A stretch of DNA of 64,000 nt from Cloeon dipterum. Taxonomy: Eukaryota; Arthropoda; Insecta; Ephemeroptera; Baetidae. Below, one piece after another: positions 27,487 through 38,540 of the stretch. A model generated the notes under the pieces. That model was not told the origin of the DNA. It ran no database searches and saw only the letters and a list, made by a program, of their open reading frames with translations. Where the stretch lies: positions 28,696,501 to 28,760,500 of the forward strand of contig NC_088787.1 in NCBI RefSeq assembly GCF_949628265.1, written 5' to 3'. Numbering within the stretch: the stretch's first letter is position 1; each line of letters begins with the position of its first letter. A program made the position numbers and the translations under genes.

Positions 27487-30400
27487 AAATCCTTGGATTT
27501 TTGCATATCCATTATTAAATAAACTAAACCTTTGTAAGTTGTTTGATGTTTATTTTCACTAATCACTATAACAAACGTACGTGTGAAATTAATTTTCCTG
27601 ATATTTCACTTATACTCAATCAATTCGCGCTTTTTAGAACCATACTTTTATAGTTTTCAATATTTTATTGTATTGTTGGTAGTTTGATGATTGCAAAAGA
27701 ACATTTTATGCAGTTTGCAAGATTAAAAAGTTTATAATTTATAATTTTTTTGTATTTCTGTAACTCCGCTAACATGTCCTCAGAAAATATTTGGACTCAA
27801 ACAGCCATTTTCAAGGGTATCCGAGGGGCTTTGAAACCGAAGTTCCTTGCGGCTGTCTGTTTCTTCCCATGTCGCGCTTTGAATGCGAAGAATAATTACT
27901 CTGGCAAAATGAACCGCCCACCCTCTCTTATTTAAGCAACCCTTTTTTGTAGCGCTCGCGCGCCGTGTTTTCTTTCGTTTTTTACTCAGTTCCTCCTTGA
28001 CTTGGCAAAGAAATTGAATAAGGGAATGAGTGACTGGTGTGGAGCGCGCTCGCGTGTGCATAAAAGAGGCGGACGCGTTTCTCACAAGACCACCGCGAGG
28101 CATTATTTTTCCGCTGTAAAAGAGAATCCAATTACAGCCAACCTGCACGCTGCCTAAATTTCCACCCAGCGCAGAGCAGAGCGCTGTTGCTCCGAAAACA
28201 AAGGGATGAAGACACGGCGCACACACTCGCATTTTTTTAAACTCCTTCATCTTCTCTCCAGCACTCTTCTTTGAAACTCTAGAGCAGCAGTGGGGACAGA
28301 TTTCGCTTTCGTTTTGCCAAAACATCGCGTATTATCTAATTGCGAGGGCACCCCAGCGAGTGGACTCTAAACAAAATATTTTGCCCTGTCTTTTGTTTTT
28401 CCATCTTCTGCAAATATCCGCCGTGCAAAAGCTCCAGTTGACGTGTTTTAACTCTTTCCCGTGGATATTTTCTGATCCTGCATAACGACAATAATAAGGC
28501 TGCAATCAGAGCGTGGCTAAATAGAAAATCGTCGTAAAAGTGACGGCAGGCGGAAAGCTCAAACGAGGTTACACTCTTGGAACAACTGCTGCTTTTAGTA
28601 ATATTCCTTGGAGCTGCTTAAGCTGGAAACATTCAAGAGTGAAGCACTCGTCGGCGAAGGGTATAATGAGTTGTCACGCTTTATCACAGTCGCTTAAACC
28701 TCAAAGCTCGTCATCTGAGTTGAAAGCGTCAAAAGCGGATAAATTATTATTATCTTTCGCCGCACACATTCAACGGCACAATGCAAAACACGAGACACGA
28801 CGCTATAAAGGACATGCAAAGAACGAAGCAGCTTAATGAAATAAATTCATGGCTACGAGAGATGATACTTCAAAAGAGCTGCAGGTTGCCTATGCTGCGC
28901 TAACAAGATTGGCAGTGTTTTGCGAGCGACTCGTGTCGTTGTTGCTGTTGACGTCGTTGCAGGAGCAACACGTCAAACTCTTCATTTGCATTTAAACGAG
29001 ATGGAGCAGCGAGTGCATGTGCAGTAGAGAGCAAAAAAATTATATAGCAAAGATTATAGGACAGGTGTGCTGAGCAGACTCTAGGAAGGTGGTTTTCAGT
29101 TGAACGGAGAGGTAGTCATTACCTCATCCTTGCCTGTTGTGTCTGGAGCTTAGAGTCGCTGAGATGACGGAAGCGTTTAATTGCTGTAAGAGGGCTAATG
29201 TTACAGATGCTTTCAATTAGTTTGCTCTAAAAGTCTAAAAATATTTATAATTTTCAGACCCACTTCAACTCTGCACGAGTTGAGATAGAAGAAAAAAGCA
29301 ACTACGGCGGATCACGTAGCAGTATAATAAAATTTTTGTAGAGTTTTCATTGTAATTATAATTAATTGCTGAGAGGCAGAAGTTTCTTTTTTTCTATATC
29401 ACAAGACAACACAATTTTATGAAACAAACAATCACTAATCGTAGAGTCATCGTTGTACCTGTCAATCGCAATACTTTGAAATATTTAAAGGATTCGTTCA
29501 ATGCAGTAAGTAATTTGCATTCAACACTACTTTGAAAAAATTGTTGTAACGTCAGAGATGGTTTAGAAGTTTAAAAATATTATGGTTTCATAATTATTGT
29601 AAATGGTCGATGTGGAATTTCTGCAAAAACTCTGTGTCGGAAGAGATATGTAAATAAAAAATACAAACAAATCATTATTAACACGCATGTTGGGGTAACC
29701 AAAGTATTAGCAGATTTCATTTCGGAAAATTACATTCAGCGAGCCAACTATTAATTCTTTTCAAGCTCAAAACTTCTGGTAAATATTATAAAGCCGCCAA
29801 GGCGATGGGTAGCAGAATTACAGCAAGCAGCTTTGTCGATTTTTCGAGTGGCTATGAGAGCCGTAAAAAATTAAGCCGGGTGCGGAGAAATTTGTAATTA
29901 GAGCGGGCGTTAGCCGTGCTCTCTGGCTTGAAGGTATAATAAGCCGAAGTTGGCCAGCTCGGAGCGGAGGTAGCGAGCGCGCGGCACAAACTTTGGGCTC
30001 GGTAGCGCAGGCAGTGTTGTCTGCAATTAATATGCAGCGTCAGGCGGCACACAACACGGCCGCTTATTCCCGTAATTTCCGGATACTTTTCCACCGAGGC
30101 CCGCACGCCGACCCATAAAACTGTTTGTAAACAGCAATTATTTTTAAACTCGAATTAGGCGGCAGCCAGCGCGACTATTTGCTCAACTTGTGCGCTCGCG
30201 CGCGATATTATTATTACACGTATGTATATTACCGTGTGTGTTGTGTGTTGGCCGAGCGCAGAGGGCCCGAGCAGATGAAAAGTGCCAGCAAACTAAGTCT
30301 GGAACTGAGTGCGAGAGCAAAGGGGAGCGGAAGAGTGCGGTCGGCATCCCTGAGGATCGGCGCAAAGGTTAACAACGCTGGGATCCATCTTGAAATTTGT

Positions 30401-30540
30401 TGGTTCCGGAGCTTTCTAGTTTTCGCTAATTCATTATTAAGCCTCATTTTCAAAATTAATTCCATGAATTTTGCTGAAGTTTGGGAACAGATACAGAATT
30501 CAAGCTCCGCAAACATTTTGCTTTCCGTATAACACTGCAA
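27487..30540. other. Non-coding, no gene seen
   Basis: AT-rich to about 27,770, then GC-richer at about 27,850-28,330, 28,530-29,030 and 29,800-30,380. A minus-strand open frame of 181 codons at 27,780-28,325 is the longest in the first 33 kb, but its sequence has no domain, no signal peptide and no convincing splice context, so I do not call it a gene. Confidence 0.4.
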
Positions 30541-33015
30541 CTTTCATTGCTTTTCAGTACCTAGCCAAACGACTTGGCAATTTTACGACATTTTTATTTA
30601 ATAACTGTTTAATGCACATATTTTAATTATTTCAACAGCGTTTACCGACCCAACGTTTTGTTGGTAAAAACCGATGCAATATATGTAAAAACGCTGTAAA
30701 TCAATAAAATTTAATTATTGTAATTGTATATTGTAAAATTTTTAATCTGTCAACAGTTGTGCTGGAGCATGCAAAAATGTTATGTCTTGATAATGTTCCA
30801 AATCTTATGCATTCAACAAGGCTCCAAAGAACGAAAATTAAACTATGTTAAAAATTTTGCATAATAACCAAGGCAATGAATAATGTATATTTTAATGTTT
30901 ATGGTTTATGAATTGCACTATCGTAGTCAAAGAATATCAACAATTCAAGAACATGAACTAAGGCAAAAAAAATGACATGCAGAAACTGTATAAAAGCACA
31001 ATACAAAAAAATTGAGTTGATTGTCATGTGCCGTAACAAAAGTTAATAATTTAATTACATCACACAAAAAACTTTAAAAATTTCAACACAGTAGTGACCG
31101 CTAGCACAGATAGGTGAATTTTGATGCGTCGCTGTCTTTCAAACTATCCTTCAAAATCGGTGGCAAGTCGTTCCAGGGTTTACAAATCCTGTATGAAAAG
31201 GCGCTTCAACCGAAAGCGGTTCTCGCCGGGGGCGACTGGAGGCGGTGATGGGCCGTGCTGTCACCTCTACGCGAATAGCGCTTCACATAGACTGAAGAGT
31301 GATGTTTTAATTAAAAAAAATAATATTGAAAATAATGCAAAATTTTGAAGAAAAAAAACGTGCAATGCGTTCTGGTCTAAAAAAAGGGGGCACGGACTGA
31401 CAGACATGCTTCAGTTTTCCTAGTGGATGCTTTGCTCCCAATTAATTTGCCAACATTTGGTTTTTATTTTTTATGGAATACTGGATCAATTCAATGTCAT
31501 TATTTTTAATACTTTTAGAGGAAAATCATTTAAATATTAAGTTCTTCACTTCATGAAGGTTGGAAAAGCTGACACTTGCACTGATTTGGCAAACAGATCT
31601 TTTAAATTATCGAGCTTGCCTCTTTGAATAAAAATTGGATAGAAGCTGTTTCTCAGAACATCAAAATTATGTAAGAGACCTTTTCATGTCAAAATTTCTT
31701 AGAAATCTCTTTTACAGACCGCATTCAAACTTCTAAAGTAAGTTTGCCCTTCGTCGTCAGAAAATTTTATTTATAACTCACTTGCAAAGAAAAAGGCAAA
31801 AGAAAGAAGGCCAATATAAGAAATAAATTCACTCAGGGAATGCTGGCGATGCAGTTGAGCTGCCATCTTTTCCTCTGTCCCCAGCCAATTACTCCCTTCC
31901 AAAGTGAGTTTGCCCACTTTCATTCTGCATAATTTTTGTTCCGCCTCGACGTGCACAGAGTTTACCATGTGCAAACCGTATTAGCGTGTATACACACACA
32001 CAACGTTGAGTCGAGTACTTTGCCAGACAACTTAGCTGCAGGAGCTGGCTCGTCGGGCTTATCGTTATCTGCACAATGTCTTCTTCTCCTCCGAACGGAT
32101 TAAACGCAAACTTGTTTTCACTCACAGTTGCAGCCACTTTTCCGGCTGTGGTGCTGGAAAATCTGCACAACAGATTATGCGCCTCTGAGAGATGCGATTT
32201 GTGCTCTTTCGCGCGTATTAACAAAGCTAATTAACCAGATGCACGCTGATCTTCTTTTAATATATGCTGCACAAATGAGGTGGTAAAATTTTAATACGAT
32301 ATAACCATGATTTGGTGTTTTTTTTTATAGGAATGAGGTTAATTGTTACGCGATTTTAAAAGTAGCCCATTCATATATTTACATTATGTTGATGAGGATA
32401 TCATCCGTCAAATGGTATGCAGTTTTTGCAATAATTGTGACGGTTAGAACCCGAGATTTATCGGTGGAAATAATAGCGAAAATTGAAAAATTATTTTTTT
32501 TTAGTTTTTTTACCTCCGATATCTGTTGAAAAAATAACAATCTCATCTCTTGCCCTTTACCATTATGTTTTAAATAATTAGGGCATCTTAGTTAACTTTT
32601 ACTCAAAAAAGTAATCAAAAAGCAGTATATTACAAAATTATTTACCTTATTTTTAGAGATAAAAATATTTTCTTAGAGAATATATGTTTTTCATCAAAAA
32701 TTAAGTTAGGTTGTTAAAAAATTACCTCTAAATTCCAATTTGGAGCGGAGATGATATAATAAAAATCCAAATTACGAATTTTATTCGCGTTACTTTGAGT
32801 GCTGGTTTACAGCAGAACTACATACAGTATATTAGCTTTATCTGACTGAAATTTCCAGCGAATAAGTTTTTTGATGTCCTCGATAACATAATGGACAATC
32901 GGAATGGGCGCATTATTTTTAAAATCGCTATAACAACCTACACTCAATCCTTTAAAAAAGACCCAATTTTGTATTATGTGTTTACAAAAAAACTAGTAAT
33001 TATAGAAAGTTTGCC
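30541..33015. other. AT-rich spacer downstream of lipocalin A
   Basis: Strongly AT-rich with no gene seen. A GC-rich patch at about 31,120-31,290 stands out sharply from its surroundings. On the plus strand it reads as a basic peptide segment (KRRFNRKR) but shows no recognisable domain. It could be an inserted fragment of unknown origin. Confidence 0.4.
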
Positions 33016-33021
33016 TTTATT
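33016..33021 (-). terminator. Polyadenylation signal of lipocalin A
   Basis: AATAAA on the minus strand, about 55 bases past the stop codon of lipocalin A. The position fits a short 3' UTR. Confidence 0.6.
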
Positions 33022-33075
33022 CATTAGAAATTTGCACAATGTAGCATAAATTGTACTTGATGTGAGTTGAAAAGT

Positions 33076-33782
33076 TTAACATCCAACTTCATTTCTAGAA
33101 TCGACAATGGAAGTTACGTCTACTCCGTTATCTATCAGAACATTCTTCAATACGCCGAATGTGTGGTCGTCAAGTGATCTCGACCTTGACCAAATATATC
33201 CCCACAATGATGGCTCAAAATTTTTCTTATCAATGTTGAAGACCGGGGAGCACAAGATCGCCACAGCATAATTTTCGTAATCGGTCGCCACGATCGCCGC
33301 CTCGTGCACGTCTAAATTTATAGATCAAAACCAAATTATGCTGTTAATAAAGGAAATGATTTTCAAACCTGACCAAAAGTCGGACTGAATTCTCTTTCCG
33401 GCACTATAGAAGAGACCAGGTAACTCAGGGTCGAAGTTCTCCGTTTTCATGGTGACGTAGATTTTCCTACCATTCGATATGTAACTGTAGAGGTAGGCAA
33501 GCTTGTTCAAGCCGGAAGTGCTTGATTTGCTGGCGGTCACATTGAACTCGGCGCATTTGATCGTCCACGGTCGGTTTGCATTGATGTTGTATGCGGCGTA
33601 GTACCAGTGACCGCTAAACTGCGCGACAGAAATGATTAATAATTAAAAGTGCCGATGGATTATTCTAGCTGCTCACGTACCTTTTCGGCATCAAAGTCCG
33701 TTTTTCCTTCCAACTCGGGGCAAAAACTTGCCAGCGAGCAGTGCGCGAGGAGGAGCAAAAAGAGCGCGTCCAGATGCAGCAT
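33076..33782 (-). CDS. Lipocalin A, secreted, three exons
   Basis: Coding exons 33,681-33,782, 33,369-33,618 and 33,076-33,311 join to a 195-residue protein. Both introns (62 and 57 bases) are GT-AG, with phases 0 and 1. A hydrophobic signal peptide covers about residues 1-18. The lipocalin GxW motif is at F35-SGH-W39 and the second signature at T127-D-Y129. Cysteines 21, 56, 138 and 195 match those of the four neighbours and fit the two-disulphide pattern of insecticyanin and bilin-binding proteins. One N-glycosylation sequon (NVT) lies in exon 2. Known for the family: an eight-stranded barrel carrying a small hydrophobic ligand, secreted. The ligand cannot be read from the sequence. The start was chosen because it gives the signal peptide. 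Unlike its neighbours it has no TATA box within 150 bases of the ATG. It is the last gene of the array and codon use is mixed. Confidence 0.9.
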
Positions 33783-35115
33783 ATCGGCGAGTTGATCTCT
33801 CGGGATCTGCCGGGTCAGCCGCTCTCCACGATTGCCGTGCTGGTTAAACTCGTTGAGCTGAGTGGATCCTTGCTAATGCGAAAATTGCTAACAATTGTTT
33901 GCCCATTTGATCTGTGTCCGGTCACTGCAGTCAAACACAAAAAAGCAGGGCTACCACGAATCCTCCTATTGTTAAAAAAGGGTTTATTAAATGCAACACA
34001 AATAACTATATTTTTTATGAAATTATCAATCCGATCTGAGTTATGTCGTTAAAAGTTCAATTCACTACGTGCATTTGTTTTTGCGTTAATTATGCAATTA
34101 ATATCATTTAATCTCAGCATCGATCCGTTGACCTAAAAATTTAATTCGATCGGCAGTTTTTTTACCGAGCTTTTTGGGTAGCAACTGACAAAAATATTGA
34201 TAATGAATTGCTTGTTTCAAAATGTTGACTTACATAACCAACTTCTTAAGTTACCACACGGACGCAATAAATAAGATAAAAAATTGACAAAATTACTTAA
34301 ATTTGTGCTGAAACAAAGTAATGTGAATATGCTTCCAAAATTTTTGTCGGAGAAAAAAAATGACAGCAATTGGTGGATATTTTTTGGCCTTACTTAAGTC
34401 ATAAATTTCAACATGTTCAAGGGGGGTTTTACTCAGTGGCGTCTGAAGTGTGCGCACTTTCGGAGGTTCGAGCTGACTCCCTTGTTGGCCGCTTGCTGAG
34501 CATTTATACCAAGCGAGATAGCGCTGCCTCGCTGCTTGATCAGTTTCGTGAGGTTGTTTCGACTCTCCTCGTATTGAAGTGTCCCATGGCGAGACTCCCA
34601 CAAAATTAACGAAAATTTTTAATGAAATAAAGAGAAAAATATGTTTAAAATACAAATTGTTATATTTAAAAATTGCATGTTCTGATTGCTGGCTGAATAT
34701 TGATTTCTTTGTGAACTATGCAATTTATCAAAAAAAAAACTTTGATTTTTAATATACTTTTTTGCCGCAAAAACTGTTTGTCTGGCAATCGCAATCTTCT
34801 TCTCAATACTGCATAATGCACCTCACACACAAGCGCAACTCTGAAATAACTGTAGCCTTTTAGAAGTAACGTGTATAAATAATTTTTGAGTTCTTTCCAT
34901 ATTATTCATTCCATGATATTGCACTTTGTATGTTTAGTATTCATTTTTTTGGAAAGAAAATTTAAAGAGCTCTTTTTAAGATAAATCCCATTTTGCTATT
35001 TTTTATTATTCAATTGCATACTAAAATAGCACTCGCAAACTAATCACACTTATATTTTATTTTATCTTAAAATAGATGCTTTTCAAATGAAAATTTCAAA
35101 TTCTTTTTAAATTCT
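33783..35115. other. Spacer between lipocalins A and B
   Basis: It holds the possible distal promoter and 5' leader of gene A (34,394-34,508, with a possible leader acceptor giving an exon at 33,783-33,806). The rest is AT-rich and no further exon was found. Confidence 0.4.
34498..34508 (-). promoter_or_regulatory. Possible distal promoter of lipocalin A
   Basis: On the minus strand this reads TATAAATGCTC. About 30 bases further is an initiator-like TCAGCT, then a possible donor ACTTAA|GTAAGG (last exon base 34,394). A matching acceptor GGCAG at 33,807-33,811 would join a 24-base leader exon to the A start codon at 33,782. Gene A lacks a nearby TATA box, so this is a reasonable candidate, but the leader intron is inferred and not proven. 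Confidence 0.3.
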
Positions 35116-35121
35116 TTTATT
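35116..35121 (-). terminator. Polyadenylation signal of lipocalin B
   Basis: AATAAA on the minus strand, 100 bases past the stop codon of lipocalin B. Confidence 0.6.
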
Positions 35122-35220
35122 GTCATGTATCATTACTGCTTATCAGTTGCTGGTTGTTCAGTTATGATGTAAAACATTTTCAGGAAATGCATTTCGGATT
35201 GTTCAGTCGTGGCATCGGAC

Positions 35221-35914
35221 TTAGCAGTTGGTGTTATCGATGTTCTTGATGAGGTCGATGCTGATGTCGTAACCGCTGAGCACGTTCTTCAGGGTACTGT
35301 AGGTGTCCTCGCTGAGGGAAGTGGATCTTCCAAGGATCTGGGCGTACAAGGATCTGCCGAAGGTCTTGGTCTCGGCGTCGAACTGAGGGGCGCACGCCAC
35401 AACGATAGCGTAGTTTTCATAATCGGTGGCCAAGATCGAGGTCACGTAGGGCTCTAGGAAAGAAAAATTGGAAATAGTATAATTATCAACACGAAAAATG
35501 ATGTGGTTACACACCTGACCAGGTGGGAACGTTCTCGCCCTTCCAGGAGCCGAGGAAGAGTCCAGGGAAACCGGGCCTGAAGGCCTGGGAGATGATCTGG
35601 GACTTCGTAGGCTTGTCGTTTTGGATGTAATCGTAGTTGTAGGTGACGGTGACCTTTCCGTCGACCTCGGCACTCACAACATCGATCTTTTGGCAACGAA
35701 CGATCTCAGGATGGTCAGCGCGGTGGTTGTAGCCCAGCAAGTGCCAGTGACCAGCGAACTGGAAATTATCAAGTTGATGAGTATATTCATCAACAAAAGA
35801 AGAGTAAATTACCTTCGAGGGATCAAAAGGATTCTTTGAAGCGAGCAAAGGGCACCTTTCAATGGCCTGAGCAGCCGCGAGGCCAGCGAGCAGGAGGAAA
35901 CAGAATCGGAGCAT
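35221..35914 (-). CDS. Lipocalin B, secreted, three exons
   Basis: Coding exons 35,813-35,914, 35,515-35,758 and 35,221-35,453 give 192 residues. The introns are 54 and 61 bases, GT-AG, phases 0 and 1. The signal peptide ends near A17. GxW is at F35-AGH-W39, TDY at 125-127, and the conserved cysteines at 21, 56, 136 and 192. Exon 3 reads LATDYENYAIVVAC, a strong lipocalin signature. Intron 1 is a multiple of three with no stop, so the unspliced frame stays open through it; the 54-base removal is preferred because it restores the spacing seen in all four paralogues and has good GT and CAG sites. Codons end mostly in C or G, as in gene E, which suggests high expression. A TATA box lies 67 bases upstream. 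Role: extracellular small-ligand carrier by family; ligand unknown. Confidence 0.92.
35759..35812 (-). other. In-frame 54-base intron 1 of lipocalin B
   Basis: Starts GTAATT and ends TTCCAG, with length divisible by three and no stop codon in the coding frame. If retained it would insert 18 residues immediately before the GxW motif. Confidence 0.8.
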
Positions 35915-35980
35915 CTTGTGCTGCGATTGATCTCTCAGTGCGGAGCGGTCAGTGTGCCTGCCACGGGGAGAACTGGCCAC

Positions 35981-35987
35981 TTTTATA
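35981..35987 (-). promoter_or_regulatory. TATA box of lipocalin B
   Basis: TATAAAA on the minus strand, 67 bases upstream of the B start codon. The spacing fits transcription starting about 30 bases further on and a 5' UTR of about 40 bases. Confidence 0.75.
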
Positions 35988-37119
35988 ACCGATCCTGTGC
36001 CCTTGGCCGGTCGTGGGTGGGGCAATCACCCGGACCTAGTCGGCTCTGTCACCAGGCAGACAAAGCCACATTGTAATTTTCCATCAATTACCATCAAATC
36101 CCGAGCTCGTCTACCACTCCGTCTTGTTTGACTCGGATATGAAGGCGAATCTCGCATTGTTTCTTTGGGCCGCGCGTACCTTGCATAAGAAGCGTGCTCG
36201 CAGGGTCTTCGCTAATTTATGCGGCACATTGAATTGGCGCGTCTACTTTGACGTCACACGTTCACGCTGCGATCCCATTTCAATTTGGTATGATTGTAAT
36301 ATCAAGTGGTTTATTGTGTTTCGCATCTCGAGCGCGCGCCGACGATCTGCTCTCTCTGTGCGAATAATGCAAAAGGCTTTTTGATACCGAAGAGACACGC
36401 GCGCGTGCTCCCTGCTCCTCCTGACAGATGAAACGACGGGCCTAATTATTAATTCATCTCCACGTGTTGATCAATACGAGGTGCTTTCCGTGTCTCACTT
36501 CCACCAAGGCGGTTACATGTCGCGATTATTTTCATATTGGAAAAAACAGTTTATTAGAAAAAAAATTCAATTCACTGCTATAATTACTTTTTTCTCTAGG
36601 TGCAAGCATAATTTTTATTACTCCCGCTTGCAAAATTAATCTAAAAGAGGAAATTAAAAAAATATGGATCATGGCAAAATGCAAGCGGACTTTTGATATA
36701 GTTTATTTGCTCCTAAAATATTTTTCAAACAAAGCAGCCAAAAATTGTGTATCGAAACTTTTTAGAAAAATGGTAATTATTTTTCAGTGTAACATATGAT
36801 ATTGCTTTTTCAGTTATTCGTGCTTCCACTAGTTTTATTTTGCATTTTCCTTCAATCTAATTACTTCTTAAATGGGTTTCTTTTCGTCTATTTAAGCAAG
36901 AGAAATAACACCTGAAGTGAAAAATAGTTGAAAATGCTAAATGCATCTAAGGGTTAGCTTTCATGGTCTTAATTTTTACTCTCATTAATAATTTTACTAT
37001 GGTTGTTATTATTTTATTCTTTTACAAATAAATTTGTTCAATATATATCAAGTTGTAAAACCAGATCGGTTAATAACCAACTCAAATAATAATCATAACG
37101 ATTCATACATGTATTTTTC
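35988..37119. other. Spacer between lipocalins B and C
   Basis: A GC-richer part at about 36,100-36,540 is followed by AT-rich DNA to 37,119. No exon is seen. The GC-richer part lies just upstream of the gene B promoter and could hold its enhancer; that is inference from position. Confidence 0.4.
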
Positions 37120-37125
37120 TTTATT
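37120..37125 (-). terminator. Polyadenylation signal of lipocalin C
   Basis: AATAAA on the minus strand, 22 bases past the stop codon of lipocalin C, implying a very short 3' UTR. Confidence 0.55.
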
Positions 37126-37146
37126 AAAATCAGAATTTTTCCAAGC

Positions 37147-38470
37147 TTAATTGTTGCAAGATGAGCTATCAATGTTTCTTATGGATGCCAGTGGAATGTC
37201 ATTGCTGACTAGGATTGCCTTCAGAAATTCCAAGCTTTGAGGAGGCAGGGACGGTGTCCTGCTCATGATCTGCGAGTAGTATGACCTGACGAACGTGTTG
37301 TTCTGTTCGAGATAGTAGTGGGCGCACACACCTTCAACGGCGTAGTTTTCATAGTCCGTGACAATGACGCTTGATTCATAATTGCCTGTGAAAAAAATTA
37401 ATTCACACATGATCTCCTGATTACACCAAAGCAAATTGAAGGAACTAAAATGTGCAACAAATTAAAAAGCAGTAAATCTTTTTATTTTAGAGCCTCTGCT
37501 CAGCACATCCCGTGGGTTATGAGCTCACCGGGTCCCATAAGACCGCCGAGAGGATAACATGGGGGCCCGAGTGGCCGCAGAGGAGCTTTTGGGCCCAATG
37601 TGGCCATCTTTTCGACTGCCCACAGCCAAGGCATTTTATTGAAACGCCAACCATTCGTCCCTAAAGCCGCTGGAGAGGTGCGGAAACAGCAAGTGGCGAG
37701 TCGGCGCCGGTGCGCCTTCCAGCCAGTTAAGCTATTTGAGCATTTATAGTCACTACTATGTCTGACATTAGATATATAGATCCCAGCGATATATTCAAAT
37801 ATATCCCATTGCTTCGGCTCTCCTGAGAATCCTTTAACAATGCAAGCCAACCGGTTTTTTTCACGTTTTCCGTTTTTAAAGTGCAGGTTTCATTTGAACT
37901 TTATTTACGAATCAAAAGAGTTGTGTCTGAAAAAATTCACCCAAAGAGATAAGAAATTGACAAATTTGAAAAGATTGATCAAGAATGAAATATAATTAAA
38001 AATTAACAATTCACCAATGGACTGATATAATTAATATTTTGGAAAAAAACCACTCACTGGACCAGGTGCTGGCGCCATCCATTCGCCACACGCTCTGAAA
38101 TCTGCCCGGATTCTCAGAATGCAACGCCTGCGCCACCTTGTGCGCGGTGCCCAGCTGGCCGTTCTCGACGTAGTTGTATTTGTAGACTAGGGTATCTTTC
38201 CCCGCCACGTTTTTGCTGTGGGCAATCTCGATTTTTCCGCATGACATCTGTCCTGGATGCGTTGGGTGTTCTTTGTACGCCACGCTGTACCATTTACCTG
38301 CGTACTATGCAATTTTGGGTGTGAACATTTTTTTTTAAATAGGGGTTTCTAATTTGTCGTACCTTTGCTGCGTCAAACGGTTTCATGTAAGAAAATGTTG
38401 GGCACGTGTCTTCTGAGAATACGGGCGCAAGCGATAAGAAAATCGCGAATAATGCAAAAGCCGCTCTCAT
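37147..38470 (-). CDS. Lipocalin C, secreted, three exons
   Basis: Coding exons 38,363-38,470, 38,058-38,304 and 37,147-37,385 give 197 residues. Phases are 0 and 1, both introns GT-AG. Intron 1 is 58 bases, but intron 2 is 672 bases and holds a GC-rich block. The signal peptide ends near S19. GxW is at Y37-AGK-W41, TDY at 128-130 (VTDYENYAV), and cysteines at 23, 58, 139 and 195. The protein ends in CNN, two residues past the last conserved cysteine. A sequon (NNT) follows the TDY region. The surface loops differ from the neighbours and codon use is mixed. A secreted ligand carrier is expected from the family. Confidence 0.9.
37386..38057 (-). other. Long intron 2 of lipocalin C with GC-rich insert
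   Basis: The equivalent intron is 57, 61 and 85 bases in A, B and E. Here about 37,490-37,830 is GC-rich against AT-rich flanks. On the minus strand it carries TATAAATGCTC (37,738-37,748) and the 13-mer AAATGCTCAAATA (37,733-37,745), the latter also present in the gene D promoter. A minus-strand open frame of 116 codons crosses it but resembles nothing. It may be an inserted fragment or an internal promoter. Confidence 0.5.
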
Positions 38471-38511
38471 TTTGGCTCAGACGCTTGTTGTTGCCTCGGT
38501 GCTTGACTCCT

Positions 38512-38540
38512 GACTGAAAACGAACGCGAATGATTTTATC
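38512..38540 (-). promoter_or_regulatory. Core promoter of lipocalin C
   Basis: On the minus strand, GATAAAA (38,534-38,540) is followed about 24 bases later by TCAGTC (38,512-38,517), a match to the arthropod initiator TCAKTY. The initiator lies about 45 bases upstream of the ATG. The TATA element is non-canonical. Confidence 0.5.

Noticed and set aside
27780-28325. 181-codon open frame on the minus strand
   Set aside because: No domain, signal peptide or splice context; competing open frame on the other strand; lies in a stop-poor GC-richer island.
34293-34655. 120-codon minus-strand open frame upstream of lipocalin A
   Set aside because: No lipocalin motif; overlaps the possible A promoter; no supporting features.
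35209-35457. Open frame antisense to lipocalin B exon 3
   Set aside because: Mirror of the biased codons of gene B; the Val/Gly-rich antisense peptide is a shadow.
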